Source: Planctomycetota bacterium
GTDB taxonomy: Bacteria > Planctomycetota > UBA8742 > UBA2392
Assembly (NCBI GenBank): GCA_020638675.1
Contig: JACKID010000001.1
Span: forward strand, 2,046,001-2,110,000
DNA: 64,000 nucleotides
Direction of reading: 5' to 3'
Of the stretch, positions 53,302 through 61,571 are shown piece after piece. Numbering within the stretch: position 1 is the stretch's first letter; each line of letters begins with the position of its first letter. The notes beneath the pieces are model-generated. The model saw only the letters and a list, made by a program, of their open reading frames with translations. It searched no databases and had not been told where the DNA came from. The position numbers were made by a program, and so were the translations under genes.

Positions 53302-53337
53302 CTTGCCCGCGTCGGTCGCCCCCGCTAAACCCGCGTC

Positions 53338-54135
53338 ATGAGCGGCGCAAAGATTGCATCCATCTCACTGCCTTGCCTTGCGCTGGTGTTCCTGCTGGCA
53401 GGTTTCATCGCGAACCCGCCGGCCGAGCCGGAGCCCGAGCCGCTGCCGCCGCAGGAATTTGATCTCCTGTTGGCGCGCGAGTACGTGGAGGCCCAATGCT
53501 GGCAGTGCCACAGTGTCAGCAGCCTGCACGACGAACTTGTCGCCGAGTTCGGCGAGCAGGCCGCGGGACTGCGTCCATACGGGCCGGACCTGGCAGGCGT
53601 TGGCAATCGCTACGCAGCAGACTGGCACGCGGCCCACTTCTGGCAGCCCGGCACGGTCGTCGCGGGCTCACAGATGCCCGCGCAGCGGCAGTTGTTCGAC
53701 CAGTCCGGCGCCCTGAACGAACTGGGACAAAACGTCGTGCGCTTTCTGCTGACGCTCAAGACCCCGTCGCCGATCAACAAGCCCTGGCCCACGGAGCGCC
53801 TGTCCGCTCCAGACGGCGACGCCGCCCGGGGGCGTACGGTGTTCGTTCGCGAATGCGCCGGCTGCCATGGCGACCAGGGGCACGGCGACGGCCCCGCGGC
53901 GCGCTTCTTCAAGACCGTACGCGCACCGGCGAAGCTGGCCGACGGCGAGTTGATCACCCTGCGCGACGGCGAAGCCCCGCTCGACACCATCTACACGAAC
54001 ATCACCAACGGGCTGCCGGGCACCGGCATGCCCAGCTTTGGCACTCGCCTGAATGAAGCCGATAGAGCGGATGTCGCGGCCTACGTGCTCAAGATCAGCC
54101 AGGGGGCTGGCTCAGTTTCGCCAGGCAAAGACTGA
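53338..54135 (+). CDS. Diheme c-type cytochrome with CcoO-like first domain
   Basis: 265 residues with an N-terminal membrane anchor (about 6-25). The first heme site CWQCH (near 55) is followed by YGPDLAGVGNRYAADWHAAH and VVAGSQMP, a stretch very like subunit CcoO of cbb3 oxidases (heme, then GPDL, then distal Met). The second site CAGCH (near 181) with GTGMPSFGTRLNEADRADVA resembles a CcoP-type cytochrome domain. No oxidase subunit I is adjacent, so it may serve another respiratory complex. The gene is cotranscribed, if at all, with the secreted paralog 36 bases upstream. Confidence 0.85.
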   Translation: MSGAKIASISLPCLALVFLLAGFIANPPAEPEPEPLPPQEFDLLLAREYVEAQCWQCHSVSSLHDELVAEFGEQAAGLRPYGPDLAGVGNRYAADWHAAHFWQPGTVVAGSQMPAQRQLFDQSGALNELGQNVVRFLLTLKTPSPINKPWPTERLSAPDGDAARGRTVFVRECAGCHGDQGHGDGPAARFFKTVRAPAKLADGELITLRDGEAPLDTIYTNITNGLPGTGMPSFGTRLNEADRADVAAYVLKISQGAGSVSPGKD

Positions 54136-54216
54136 CGAGTTTTGCAGAGAGGGGGCACGGCGAAATTGTGCCTGTCCCCATCACGGGCTAGGATCACGGC
54201 AACCGAGGAACCACCG

Positions 54217-54684
54217 ATGGCACTGTTTTCATCAACCTACCCGATTCGTTTCAGCGATGTGGACCACGCGGGAATCCTGTACTACCCGCGCTTTCTGCAC
54301 TACTTCCACTGCTGCTTTGAGGACTTCTTCGAGCGAGGGCTGGGCATTCGTTACAGCCACCTGCTCGACGTCGAGCGCATCGGCTTTCCCACCGTGCACA
54401 TGGAGGTCGATTACCTGAAGCCGCTGCGCTTCGGCGACCACGTCGAGATCAGCCTCGGCATCCAGAAGATCGGCAAGAAGAGCGTAACCTGGACCTACAC
54501 CGGCGACACCGCGCGCGACAACAAGAAGGTCCGCGCCGTCGAGGCCAGCCTCGTCACCGTCTGCCTTGACATGGACTCTTTCACAGGCGTCGAGCTGCCC
54601 CAGAAGTACCACGACCTGTTCAAGAAGTGGCTCGTCCCTGACAGCCACCGAACCGGCCTCTACAAGGCCGTGAAGCCGGAATGA
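54217..54684 (+). CDS. Hotdog-fold acyl-CoA thioesterase (4-hydroxybenzoyl-CoA thioesterase type)
   Basis: 155 residues from the ATG at 54217, with GAGGA upstream. The catalytic segment IRFSDVDHAGILYYPRFLHY matches the D-x-D/N-x-x-G motif of the 4HBT/YbgC family, with MEVDYLKPLRFGDHVEI behind it. It hydrolyses acyl- or aryl-CoA. The aryl-CoA ligase cluster 860 bases downstream suggests a role in aromatic catabolism, though a REP-transposase unit lies between them. Confidence 0.88.
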   Translation: MALFSSTYPIRFSDVDHAGILYYPRFLHYFHCCFEDFFERGLGIRYSHLLDVERIGFPTVHMEVDYLKPLRFGDHVEISLGIQKIGKKSVTWTYTGDTARDNKKVRAVEASLVTVCLDMDSFTGVELPQKYHDLFKKWLVPDSHRTGLYKAVKPE

Positions 54685-54750
54685 CGGTTCCGTCTCTGCC
54701 GGGCAGTTCAGTCTCCGCCCATTGAGCCGCCTCTCGCGACTCCCGCACTC

Positions 54751-55446
54751 CAGCCGTCGCAGACGGCGCCTCACTTGATAGCCCCCGGTGGAGCGAAGCG
54801 AAACCGGGGGAATTCGTCGCCATCGGAATCCCGAGCCGGCTTGCCGGCGGCTCTCGTGTGGGCGCGGGCCCTCCCGCCCGATATCATCCGGTCATGGCCC
54901 ACACGTACACGCGGCAGTTGCTTCATATCGTGTTCAGCACGAAGGACCGCCGTCCGCACCTTACGCCTGACAGACGCCCGCGCATGCTCGGCTATCTGCG
55001 TACGGTTTCCGAGGACCTTGGCGTCACGTTACTCCGATCAAACGGCGTTGAAGATCATGTACACCTGCTGATCGACCTGCCGGCGTCGCTCAGCACGGCC
55101 GAGTTCATGCAAAAGCTGAAGGCCAATTCATCGCGCTGGTTTCGCAAGCAATTCACCGCTGTCGATTTTCACTGGCAGCGCGGCTACGGCGCGTTCAGTG
55201 TCAGGGAATCGAAGGCCGCCGACGTGTGTGGCTACATCGACCGGCAGGAACAGCATCACAAGAAGAGTTCGTTTGAAAACGAACTTCGCAAGCTTGTAGC
55301 AAGCCACGGGCTGGAGTTTGACGAACGCACCTTCCTTGAGTGATGAGTCGCCGGCAAGCCGGCTCGGGTCCGTTCTTACCTGCATACCCCCGGTTCCGCT
55401 GCGCTTCACCTGGGGCTATCGAGAGAACCGCCGTCTTCGACGGCTG
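54751..55446. mobile_element. REP-associated transposase unit with flanking inverted repeats
   Basis: A tyrosine transposase gene is enclosed by three nested inverted repeats. Outer: AGCCGTCGCAGACGG near 54752 against CCGTCTTCGACGGCT near 55430, each itself a hairpin. Middle: 54777-54812 against 55383-55420 (GATAGCCCC...ACCGGGGG). Inner: 54830-54854 against 55345-55368 (CCGAGCCGGCTTGCCGGC). The arms are near-identical but not perfect. This is the layout of a RAYT with its REP/BIME sequences. Confidence 0.85.
54894..55343 (+). CDS. REP-associated tyrosine transposase (IS200/Y1 family)
   Basis: 149 residues from the ATG at 54894. The Y1 transposase core starts TRQLLHIVFSTKDRRPHLTP, has the metal-binding HUH-type motif in GVEDHVHLLIDLP, the FMQKLKANSSRWFRKQF helix and, in the last third, the candidate catalytic tyrosine in CGYIDRQEQHHKKSSF. 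Length and motifs fit the TnpA_REP group, domesticated IS200 relatives thought to spread REP sequences. It appears intact. Flanking inverted repeats support activity in the recent past. Confidence 0.9.
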   Translation: MAHTYTRQLLHIVFSTKDRRPHLTPDRRPRMLGYLRTVSEDLGVTLLRSNGVEDHVHLLIDLPASLSTAEFMQKLKANSSRWFRKQFTAVDFHWQRGYGAFSVRESKAADVCGYIDRQEQHHKKSSFENELRKLVASHGLEFDERTFLE

Positions 55447-55548
55447 ACGGGCCGACCTGCCGGAGAGCAGCCTGTGCCGAGGCACGGAAACGTTCGACTT
55501 GCGTCCGGGGCTCCAGTTCCTTGAATCGATGCGCACGAGGACGTGAAC

Positions 55549-57120
55549 ATGAGCGACATTCCCGAGTTTCCCGATCGCTTCAACATGGCGAGCTACTTCG
55601 TTGACTCGAACATTGAGGCCGGGCGAGGCAGCAAGGTTGCGATTCACTACGAGGGCGCTCGTCTCACGTACCAGCAGGTGTTCGAGAACGTAAACCGCGC
55701 GGGCAACGGGCTGAAGGCGCTTGGACTGCAGCCGGAACAGCGCGTCTTGACCGTACTGCACGACCGCCCGGAGTTCGTCGACTTCTGGTTCGGCGCGATC
55801 AAGGTGGGCGGTGTCGCCACGCAGATCAACCCGCTGCTGCCGACCGAAGACTTCGCGTACTACCTGAACTACACCAAGGCGCCGATCGCGGCCGTTGATG
55901 AAGAGGCGTTGCCGAGTTTCCTGCCGGCGCTGAAGGAAGCGCGCTACCTGAAGCACGTAATCGTCGTCGGCAAGGCGAGCGCTGACGCGCCCGCGGGCAT
56001 CAAGCTTCACGCATGGAATGAATGGCTTGCCGGCCAGAGCGACAAGCTTGATCCGGCAGACACCAGCAAGGACGACCCGAGCGTCTGGCTGTTCACCAGC
56101 GGCACGACCGGCCACAGCAAGGGCGCCGTCCACTTCCACTTTCACTTCCCGTACAACACCGAAGTCTACGCCAAGCGTTTTATAGGCATGCGCGAGAGCG
56201 ACATCACCGTCAGCGGCCCGCGCCTGTTCTTCGGCTACGCCACGGGCACCAACGTGATGTTTCCGTTCGCGGTGGGGGCGACGACGGTGCTGTTCCCTGA
56301 CCGGCCTACGCCCGCGCGCCTGTTTGAGCTTGTGCAGAAACACAAGTGCACGGTGCTGACCAACGTGCCGACGCTGATCAACAAAATGCTCGCTGAAGAG
56401 GCCCGCCCGGACCTGTCTTCACTGCGCTTCATGTGGAGCGCCGGCGAAGCACTGCCCAAAGACCTGCACGAAAAGTGGGATGCCGCATTCGGCGTGCCGA
56501 TCATTGACGGCATCGGCAGCGCAGAGAGCTTTCACATCTATATCAGCAACCGGCCTGACGACGTGCGCCCCGGAAGCCTTGGCAAGCTGGTACCGGGCTA
56601 CACCGCAAAGCTGACCGACGACGACGGCAACGCGGTGCAGCAGGGCGACGTCGGCACGCTCTGGGTCGGCGGCGACAGCGCTGCGCTCTACTACCACAAC
56701 GCGTATGCGAAATCGAAAGAACACCTGCGCGGAGGCTGGATCGTAAGCGGCGACAAGTTCCGCCAGGACGCCGACGGCTACTGGTTCTATGAAGGCCGCG
56801 GCGACGACCTGATCAAGAGCGGCGGCATCTACGTCAGCCCGCTGGAAGTCGAGAACTGCCTGATGCAGCACGAGGCCGTGAAGGAATGCTGCGTAATCGG
56901 CAAGAAGGACGAGGCGGGGCTCGAAAAGCCCTTCGCCATCGTCGTGCTGAACGAAGGCGTTGAAGCCAGCGACGCCACCAGCGACCGGCTGATCGCGCAC
57001 GCCAAGCAGAAACTCGTACGCTACAAGGCCCCGCACGGCGTGGCCTTCAGCGACAAACCACTGCCACGCAACGACCGCGACAAGATCGACCGCAAAGCCC
57101 TGCGCAAGGAATACGCCTAG
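55549..57120 (+). CDS. Aryl-CoA ligase (benzoate-CoA ligase family)
   Basis: 523 residues from the ATG at 55549, 7 bases after GAGGA (a GTG two codons upstream is possible). ANL-superfamily motifs: phosphate loop TSGTTGHSKGAVH, VPTLINKMLAEEA, GIGSAESFHIYISN, WIVSGDKF and hinge GRGDDLIKSGGIYVSPLEVE, with the adenylation lysine near the C terminus in PRNDRDKIDRKAL. The spacing and the SAESFHIY/SGDKF pattern are of the benzoate/2-aminobenzoate-CoA ligase group. It would activate an aromatic or related acid for the downstream enzymes. The next gene overlaps its stop by one base. Confidence 0.87.
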   Translation: MSDIPEFPDRFNMASYFVDSNIEAGRGSKVAIHYEGARLTYQQVFENVNRAGNGLKALGLQPEQRVLTVLHDRPEFVDFWFGAIKVGGVATQINPLLPTEDFAYYLNYTKAPIAAVDEEALPSFLPALKEARYLKHVIVVGKASADAPAGIKLHAWNEWLAGQSDKLDPADTSKDDPSVWLFTSGTTGHSKGAVHFHFHFPYNTEVYAKRFIGMRESDITVSGPRLFFGYATGTNVMFPFAVGATTVLFPDRPTPARLFELVQKHKCTVLTNVPTLINKMLAEEARPDLSSLRFMWSAGEALPKDLHEKWDAAFGVPIIDGIGSAESFHIYISNRPDDVRPGSLGKLVPGYTAKLTDDDGNAVQQGDVGTLWVGGDSAALYYHNAYAKSKEHLRGGWIVSGDKFRQDADGYWFYEGRGDDLIKSGGIYVSPLEVENCLMQHEAVKECCVIGKKDEAGLEKPFAIVVLNEGVEASDATSDRLIAHAKQKLVRYKAPHGVAFSDKPLPRNDRDKIDRKALRKEYA

Positions 57121-57878
57121 TGGAACACACCTTCGGCAACAACACCTGGCCGCAGATCAAAGCCGCGCTTGAGGCTGACGCGCCCGTCGTGGCGATTCTG
57201 CCATGCGGCGCTACCGAAGCTCACGGCCGTCACCTGCCCCTGAACACCGACGTCATTATCAGCGACGGCATGGCCGCCTACGCGCTGCCCGCGCTAGAGG
57301 AAGCCGGTGTAGTCGCGTTCATGCTGCCATCGTTGCCGTACGCACCGGCCGAGTATGCGGCGGAGTTCGCCGGCACGCTAAGCGTAAGTGCGGAGGCCGC
57401 GGCGGGAGTCATCTTCGACATCGCCAGGGGCCTGAAGGCGCAGGGCTTTGCCTGCTTGGCCCTCGCGAACAGCCACTTTGACCCGGCGAACGTACAGATG
57501 CTGCGCGAAGTCACCGGCCGCATTGAAACTGAGCTGCAGCTGCCGGTCGCGTTTCCGGATTTCACGCGTCGTAAGCTCGCGCAGACGCTGACCGACGAGT
57601 TCAAGTCCGGCGCCTGCCACGCGGGGCAGTACGAAACCAGCCTCGTCATGGCGTCCCGCCCGGAACTGGTAGACGAGCCCGCAAGGCAAGCCAGCAACGA
57701 CAACCCGGCCAGCCTGACCGACGCATTCGCCAAGGGTGCCAAGACGTTTGAGGAAGCCGGCGGCCCGCAGGCCTACTTCGGGTATCCGCGCGCCGCGACA
57801 CCTGACGAAGGCGTACAAACGTACGAAACCCTTGCTGCAGCGCTGGTTGAGGCGATCCGGGCCAAGCTGCCCGCCTGA
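57120..57878 (+). CDS. Creatininase-family amidohydrolase
   Basis: 252 residues starting at a GTG sharing a base with the ligase stop. The metal-binding motif CGATEAHGRHLPLNTDVII (Glu, His, Asp) and the later ANSHFDPANVQML and AGQYETSLVMASRPELVD fit the creatininase/FAPy-hydrolase/MftE family. Members open cyclic amides or deformylate. In this cluster it may cleave an amide formed during ring degradation; that is inference from context. Confidence 0.85.
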   Translation: MEHTFGNNTWPQIKAALEADAPVVAILPCGATEAHGRHLPLNTDVIISDGMAAYALPALEEAGVVAFMLPSLPYAPAEYAAEFAGTLSVSAEAAAGVIFDIARGLKAQGFACLALANSHFDPANVQMLREVTGRIETELQLPVAFPDFTRRKLAQTLTDEFKSGACHAGQYETSLVMASRPELVDEPARQASNDNPASLTDAFAKGAKTFEEAGGPQAYFGYPRAATPDEGVQTYETLAAALVEAIRAKLPA

Positions 57879-57939
57879 TTCCACAATCCACAACCGGCTT
57901 GCGAATCGCCACTTTTCTGATTAGACGCACTCATATTAA

Positions 57940-57969
57940 TTGCACCCAGGGATAATTGAAACCTAAAGT
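57940..57969 (+). promoter_or_regulatory. Possible promoter, leaderless for the SDR gene
   Basis: TTGCAC at 57940-57945 and TAAAGT at 57964-57969, 18 bases apart, lie in an AT-rich patch that is unusual for this genome. A start point would fall on or next to the ATG at 57976, which has no Shine-Dalgarno sequence. It might be a MarR-controlled promoter. Confidence 0.35.
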
Positions 57970-57975
57970 ATTATC

Positions 57976-58743
57976 ATGACACCTACGGTAATCATCACCG
58001 GCGCTTCCCGCGGCATCGGCAAAGCTATCGCAACCGACCTGGCCCAGCGCGGCTACAACCTGATGCTGGTCGCACGCAACGAAGGACGACTTCTTTCAGT
58101 CCGGGACGAGTGTGCCAAGATTGGGGCGAAGGCAGCCGTCCTGACAATTGACCTGACCCGAGACGACGCCGGCGCGGCCGTGCGAGACGCAACGCTTGAC
58201 ACCTTCGGGCCAGCATGGGGTTTGGTGAATAACGCCGGGATGGCCGAAAGCGCGCCGCTGGCAAAGAGCGACGACGACTTTCTCAGGCAGCACATGGAGC
58301 TGAATTTCTACGCGCCCATGCGCATCATGCGCTCGGTCCTACCGCGCATGATCGAGACGAAGGGTGGGCGCGTCATCAACATGTGCAGCACGGCTGCGCT
58401 ATCGGGCTACCCGTACATCAGCGCATACGCAGCCAGCAAGCACGCGCTGCTGGGCGCCACCCGCGCGCTGGCCAAAGAGTTCGCGCAGAAGGGCGTCACG
58501 TTCAACGCAATCTGCCCGGGCTACGTCCGCACAGAGGTCTGGGAAGCCACCATCAAGAACATCGTGGACAAGACCGGGCTCGACGAAGTCCAGGCCGAGG
58601 ACAAGCTGAAAAAACTTTCGCCGCAGTACCGCATCTTCGAGCCGGCCGAGATCGCGCACACGGTCGCGTTCCTGCTCAGCGAGGAATCGCATGGCATCAC
58701 CGGGCAGGCAATCAGCATCGATGGGGGAGAGATCGAGCATTGA
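57976..58743 (+). CDS. Short-chain dehydrogenase/reductase
   Basis: 255 residues. NAD(P)-binding TGASRGIGKAIA, NNAG, catalytic Ser-Tyr-Lys (CSTAALSGYPYISAYAASKH) and the C-terminal GITGQAISIDGGEIEH are intact. It resembles FabG-like and hydroxyacyl-CoA dehydrogenases found in aromatic-acyl-CoA pathways. Its stop overlaps the RidA start by one base. It begins a run of translationally coupled genes up to the window end. Confidence 0.9.
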   Translation: MTPTVIITGASRGIGKAIATDLAQRGYNLMLVARNEGRLLSVRDECAKIGAKAAVLTIDLTRDDAGAAVRDATLDTFGPAWGLVNNAGMAESAPLAKSDDDFLRQHMELNFYAPMRIMRSVLPRMIETKGGRVINMCSTAALSGYPYISAYAASKHALLGATRALAKEFAQKGVTFNAICPGYVRTEVWEATIKNIVDKTGLDEVQAEDKLKKLSPQYRIFEPAEIAHTVAFLLSEESHGITGQAISIDGGEIEH

Positions 58744-59150
58744 TGACCACACAGGCTGAAACCATCAACCCGCCCGGCTGGAAGCGGCCCAAGGGCTACT
58801 CCAATGCGATCGTGCTGCCCAAGGGCAGGCCGATGTTCATTGCGGGCATGGTCGGCTGGGATGAAAACGAGGAGTTCGTCAGCGACGACTTCACGGCGCA
58901 GTTCCGGCAGGCACTGTTGAACATCAGGGCGTGTACCGAAGCCGCGGGCAGCCGCGTCGACTGCATCGGGCGCATGACGCTTTACGTGATCGACAAGCGA
59001 GACTACACGGCCGACCTGCCCGGCATCGGCGCCGCCTGGCGCGAGGTGATGGGGCGGCACTACCCCGCAATGGCTCTGATTGAAGTGAAGTCCTTGCTTG
59101 AGCCGGGTGCAAAGCTGGAAATCGAAGCGACAGGAGTGGTGCCGGATTAG
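58743..59150 (+). CDS. RidA-family protein lacking the usual arginine
   Basis: 135 residues of the YjgF/YER057c/UK114 fold: YSNAIVLPKGRPMFIAGMVG, LNIRACTEAAG, LYVIDKRDYTADLPGIGAAW and IEVKSLLEPGAKLEIEATGV. In true RidA enamine deaminases an Arg precedes the E-V strand (PAR-S/T motif); here the site reads PAMALIEV, so the Arg is Met. It may bind a pathway intermediate without RidA-type deamination, or be a different subfamily. It is tightly coupled to the SDR and MarR genes. Confidence 0.85.
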   Translation: MTTQAETINPPGWKRPKGYSNAIVLPKGRPMFIAGMVGWDENEEFVSDDFTAQFRQALLNIRACTEAAGSRVDCIGRMTLYVIDKRDYTADLPGIGAAWREVMGRHYPAMALIEVKSLLEPGAKLEIEATGVVPD

Positions 59151-59152
59151 CC

Positions 59153-59608
59153 ATGGATAACCCGCTGACACAATCTGAGCGCGCCCGCGTCGGTCTCTGG
59201 ATCCGCCTGGCCCGCTGCTACAACCTTGCGATGCGCGACTTGCGCAGCGGACTGCGCGAAGAGTGCACCATGCCCCAGTTCGACGTGCTTGCGCAGCTCG
59301 AGCGCTCGCCCGAAGGGCTGACTTTCAGTTCGCTTTCGGAGAAGCTGCTGGTCACGGCCGGCAACTTGACAGGCATCGTCGACCGGCTCGAAAAGCAGGG
59401 GCTGGCGTTTCGCGAAACCAACCCGAAGGACCGCAGGCAAACGTTCATCAAGCTGACCGACAAAGGTCGCGAGTACTGCGACAAGATCATCCCGCAGCAC
59501 ACGCACGACATCGCCAGGCTGCTGGCAGGGCTGAGCGACAACACGGTCCAGAACCTGCGCGGCGATCTCGACAAGATGGCCGCGTTGCTCGACGGTCAGC
59601 AGGAATGA
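59153..59608 (+). CDS. MarR-family transcriptional regulator
   Basis: 151 residues with the winged helix-turn-helix: MPQFDVLAQLERSPEGLTFS, LSEKLLVTAGNLTGIVDRLE and the wing RETNPKDRRQTFIKLTDKGR. MarR proteins in aromatic-acid clusters often respond to aryl-CoA or the free acid. It starts 2 bases after the RidA gene and probably autoregulates the operon, perhaps at the AT-rich region near 57940. Confidence 0.92.
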   Translation: MDNPLTQSERARVGLWIRLARCYNLAMRDLRSGLREECTMPQFDVLAQLERSPEGLTFSSLSEKLLVTAGNLTGIVDRLEKQGLAFRETNPKDRRQTFIKLTDKGREYCDKIIPQHTHDIARLLAGLSDNTVQNLRGDLDKMAALLDGQQE

Positions 59609-59619
59609 CGGGAGAAACC

Positions 59620-60408
59620 ATGCAGCCCAAGTCGTTTCTCTACGCGGAATCTGACGGCATCGGAACGATCACGCTGAACCGCCCGGAGCGCTACAACGCC
59701 CTCACGTTCGAGGTGTACGCCGAGCTTGGGGCGTTCTTCAAGCAGCTTGCGTCGCGCGACGAAGTGCGCGTCATCGTCATCACGGGCGCCGGCAAGGCTT
59801 TTTGCAGCGGCGGCGACGTTGAGGACATCATCGGCGAGCTGTTCGCGCGCGACATGCGCGGGCTGCTCGACTTCACGCGCATGACCGTGGACCTGATCCG
59901 CGCAATCCGCACCTGCCGCAAACCTGTAATCGGCGCGCTCAACGGAACCACCTGCGGTGCGGGCGCGGCGATTGCGCTGGCCTGCGATTTCCGCATTGCC
60001 AGTACGTACGCGAAGTGCGCCTTTCTCTTCACGAAGGTCGGGCTCAGCGGCGCGGACATGGGCGCGTGCTTCCTGCTGCCGCGTGTGGTCGGCATGACCA
60101 AGGCGACCGAATTGCTGATGCTCGGCGATTTCATCGACGCCGCGGAGTGCCACCGGATCGGGCTCTACAACGAAGTGGTCGATTCAGATCAGCTGATGCC
60201 GCGCGTGAAGGCGCTGGCCGAGCAACTTTGCAGAGCCCCCCAGTTCGGCTTGATGATGACCAAGGAGCTGCTCAACAAGGCTATGAGCTTCGACCTGGAA
60301 ACAGCTCTCGAAGCCGAGGCGGAGGCGCAGGCCATCTGCATGCAGCACCCGGACTTCCGCGAATCCTATGACGCGTGGACGGAAAAGCGCGACCCGAAGT
60401 TCCAGTGA
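59620..60408 (+). CDS. Enoyl-CoA hydratase/isomerase family
   Basis: 262 residues from the ATG at 59620, just behind GGAGAA; an ATG at 59605 overlapping the MarR stop is an alternative. Crotonase signatures: GTITLNRPERYNALTFEVYA, ITGAGKAFCSGGDVEDI (CoA oxyanion hole) and GTTCGAGAAIALACDFRIAS with KVGLSGADMGACFLLPRVVG. It would hydrate an unsaturated CoA ester. It ends 2 bases before the acyl-CoA dehydrogenase. Confidence 0.9.
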   Translation: MQPKSFLYAESDGIGTITLNRPERYNALTFEVYAELGAFFKQLASRDEVRVIVITGAGKAFCSGGDVEDIIGELFARDMRGLLDFTRMTVDLIRAIRTCRKPVIGALNGTTCGAGAAIALACDFRIASTYAKCAFLFTKVGLSGADMGACFLLPRVVGMTKATELLMLGDFIDAAECHRIGLYNEVVDSDQLMPRVKALAEQLCRAPQFGLMMTKELLNKAMSFDLETALEAEAEAQAICMQHPDFRESYDAWTEKRDPKFQ

Positions 60409-60410
60409 CC

Positions 60411-61571
60411 ATGGAAGACCTGCTGAACCTGCCGTTTTTCACCGACGACCAGCGCAGCTTCGCGCGCGAGTTGGATGTGAACGCGCGGCAACACAAGTGG
60501 CCCGACCCGGAGCAGGATGACGCGGCCGCGCTGAAGAGCGCGCTGCGAACTCTTGGGAAGTCCGGCGCGTTGCGCCACGCGGTAACCGAGCCGTGGTCGA
60601 TGCGCGCCAACGTGCTGGCACGCGAGGTGCTCGCGTACCACTCGGGAATCGCGGACCTTGCCTGGGCCATGCAGGCGCTGGGCGGCGTGCCCCTGTTGAT
60701 CGCCGGAAGCGAGGCGCAGAAACAGCACGTCCTGGCCAAGGCGTTGGCAGGTGAGTATTGCCTCGGGTTTGCAATCACGGAGCCCGATGCTGGCAGCGAC
60801 CTCTCCCGCCTCGCCCTGCGTGCGCGGAAGGCCGGCGGCGAGTACTTCATCACCGGCGAGAAGCACCTGGTAAGCAACGTCGGCGTGGCCGACTACTTTG
60901 TCCTTTTTGCCCGCACCTCGGATGATCGCCGGGGTGTCTCTGCGTTCCTTCTATCGACGGACCTGCCTGGGCTGTCGTTTGAGCTGCAGCGGCCGTTGTC
61001 GCCTCACCCTCTCGGCCGAATCATCTTCGACAAGGTGAAACTTCCCGCCGAGGCTCTTATTGGCAAAGAAGGCGACGGCATGGGCATCGCACTGGGCACG
61101 CTGGGCCGCATGCGAACGACCGTCGCGGCAGCGGCCAACGGATTCGCGAGGCGCGCGCTCGACGAAGCCCTGCGACACGCGATGGGACGAGAGATGTTTG
61201 GAAAGACACTCGCAGAGCAGCCGATCGCCCAAGGCATTCTTGCCGAGATGCAGGCCCGTCTGGACGCGTCGCGGCTTCTGACGTACCGGGCTGCGTACGA
61301 GTTCGACTCCCCTTCGACAGGCTCAGGGCAGGCGGCGACGCGAATCCCGATGCAGGCCGGAATCGCGAAATGGCAGTCGACCGAGAACGCCCAGTGGATC
61401 ATCGACAAGGCACTGCAACTCGGTGGGGGACTGGCGTCACTGCACGGCAGCATCTTCGAGCGGCTGTATCGCGAAATCCGGCCGTTGCGGATATATGAGG
61501 GCGCAAGCGAAGTACAGCAACTGGTGATATCAGCTGAGATGTTGAAGAAAGCCGGCAAGTCCAATGACTGA
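60411..61571 (+). CDS. Acyl-CoA dehydrogenase
   Basis: 386 residues: N-terminal helical domain, FAD/substrate strand domain (YCLGFAITEPDAGSDLSRLA, EYFITGEKHLVSNVGVADYF) and C-terminal helical domain with YEGASEVQQLVI carrying the likely catalytic glutamate. Near residue 300 the sequence DSPSTGSGQAATRI interrupts a helix connection; its DNA is a REP-like repeat (61309-61332). It would oxidise an acyl-CoA, passing electrons to ETF. It overlaps the ferredoxin gene by 8 bases. Confidence 0.92.
   Translation: MEDLLNLPFFTDDQRSFARELDVNARQHKWPDPEQDDAAALKSALRTLGKSGALRHAVTEPWSMRANVLAREVLAYHSGIADLAWAMQALGGVPLLIAGSEAQKQHVLAKALAGEYCLGFAITEPDAGSDLSRLALRARKAGGEYFITGEKHLVSNVGVADYFVLFARTSDDRRGVSAFLLSTDLPGLSFELQRPLSPHPLGRIIFDKVKLPAEALIGKEGDGMGIALGTLGRMRTTVAAAANGFARRALDEALRHAMGREMFGKTLAEQPIAQGILAEMQARLDASRLLTYRAAYEFDSPSTGSGQAATRIPMQAGIAKWQSTENAQWIIDKALQLGGGLASLHGSIFERLYREIRPLRIYEGASEVQQLVISAEMLKKAGKSND
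61309..61332 (+). repeat. REP-like short repeat inside the acyl-CoA dehydrogenase gene
   Basis: The DNA contains CCTTCGACAGGCTCAGGGCA, a dispersed palindromic repeat familiar from many bacterial genomes, translated in frame as SPSTGSGQ. It lengthens a loop without breaking the frame. A relative lies in hisIE at 27775-27799. Confidence 0.6.

Noticed and set aside
55201..56343. A 380-codon minus-strand frame over the transposase and ligase genes
   Set aside because: It runs through the inverted repeats and has no domain; the plus-strand genes are clear.
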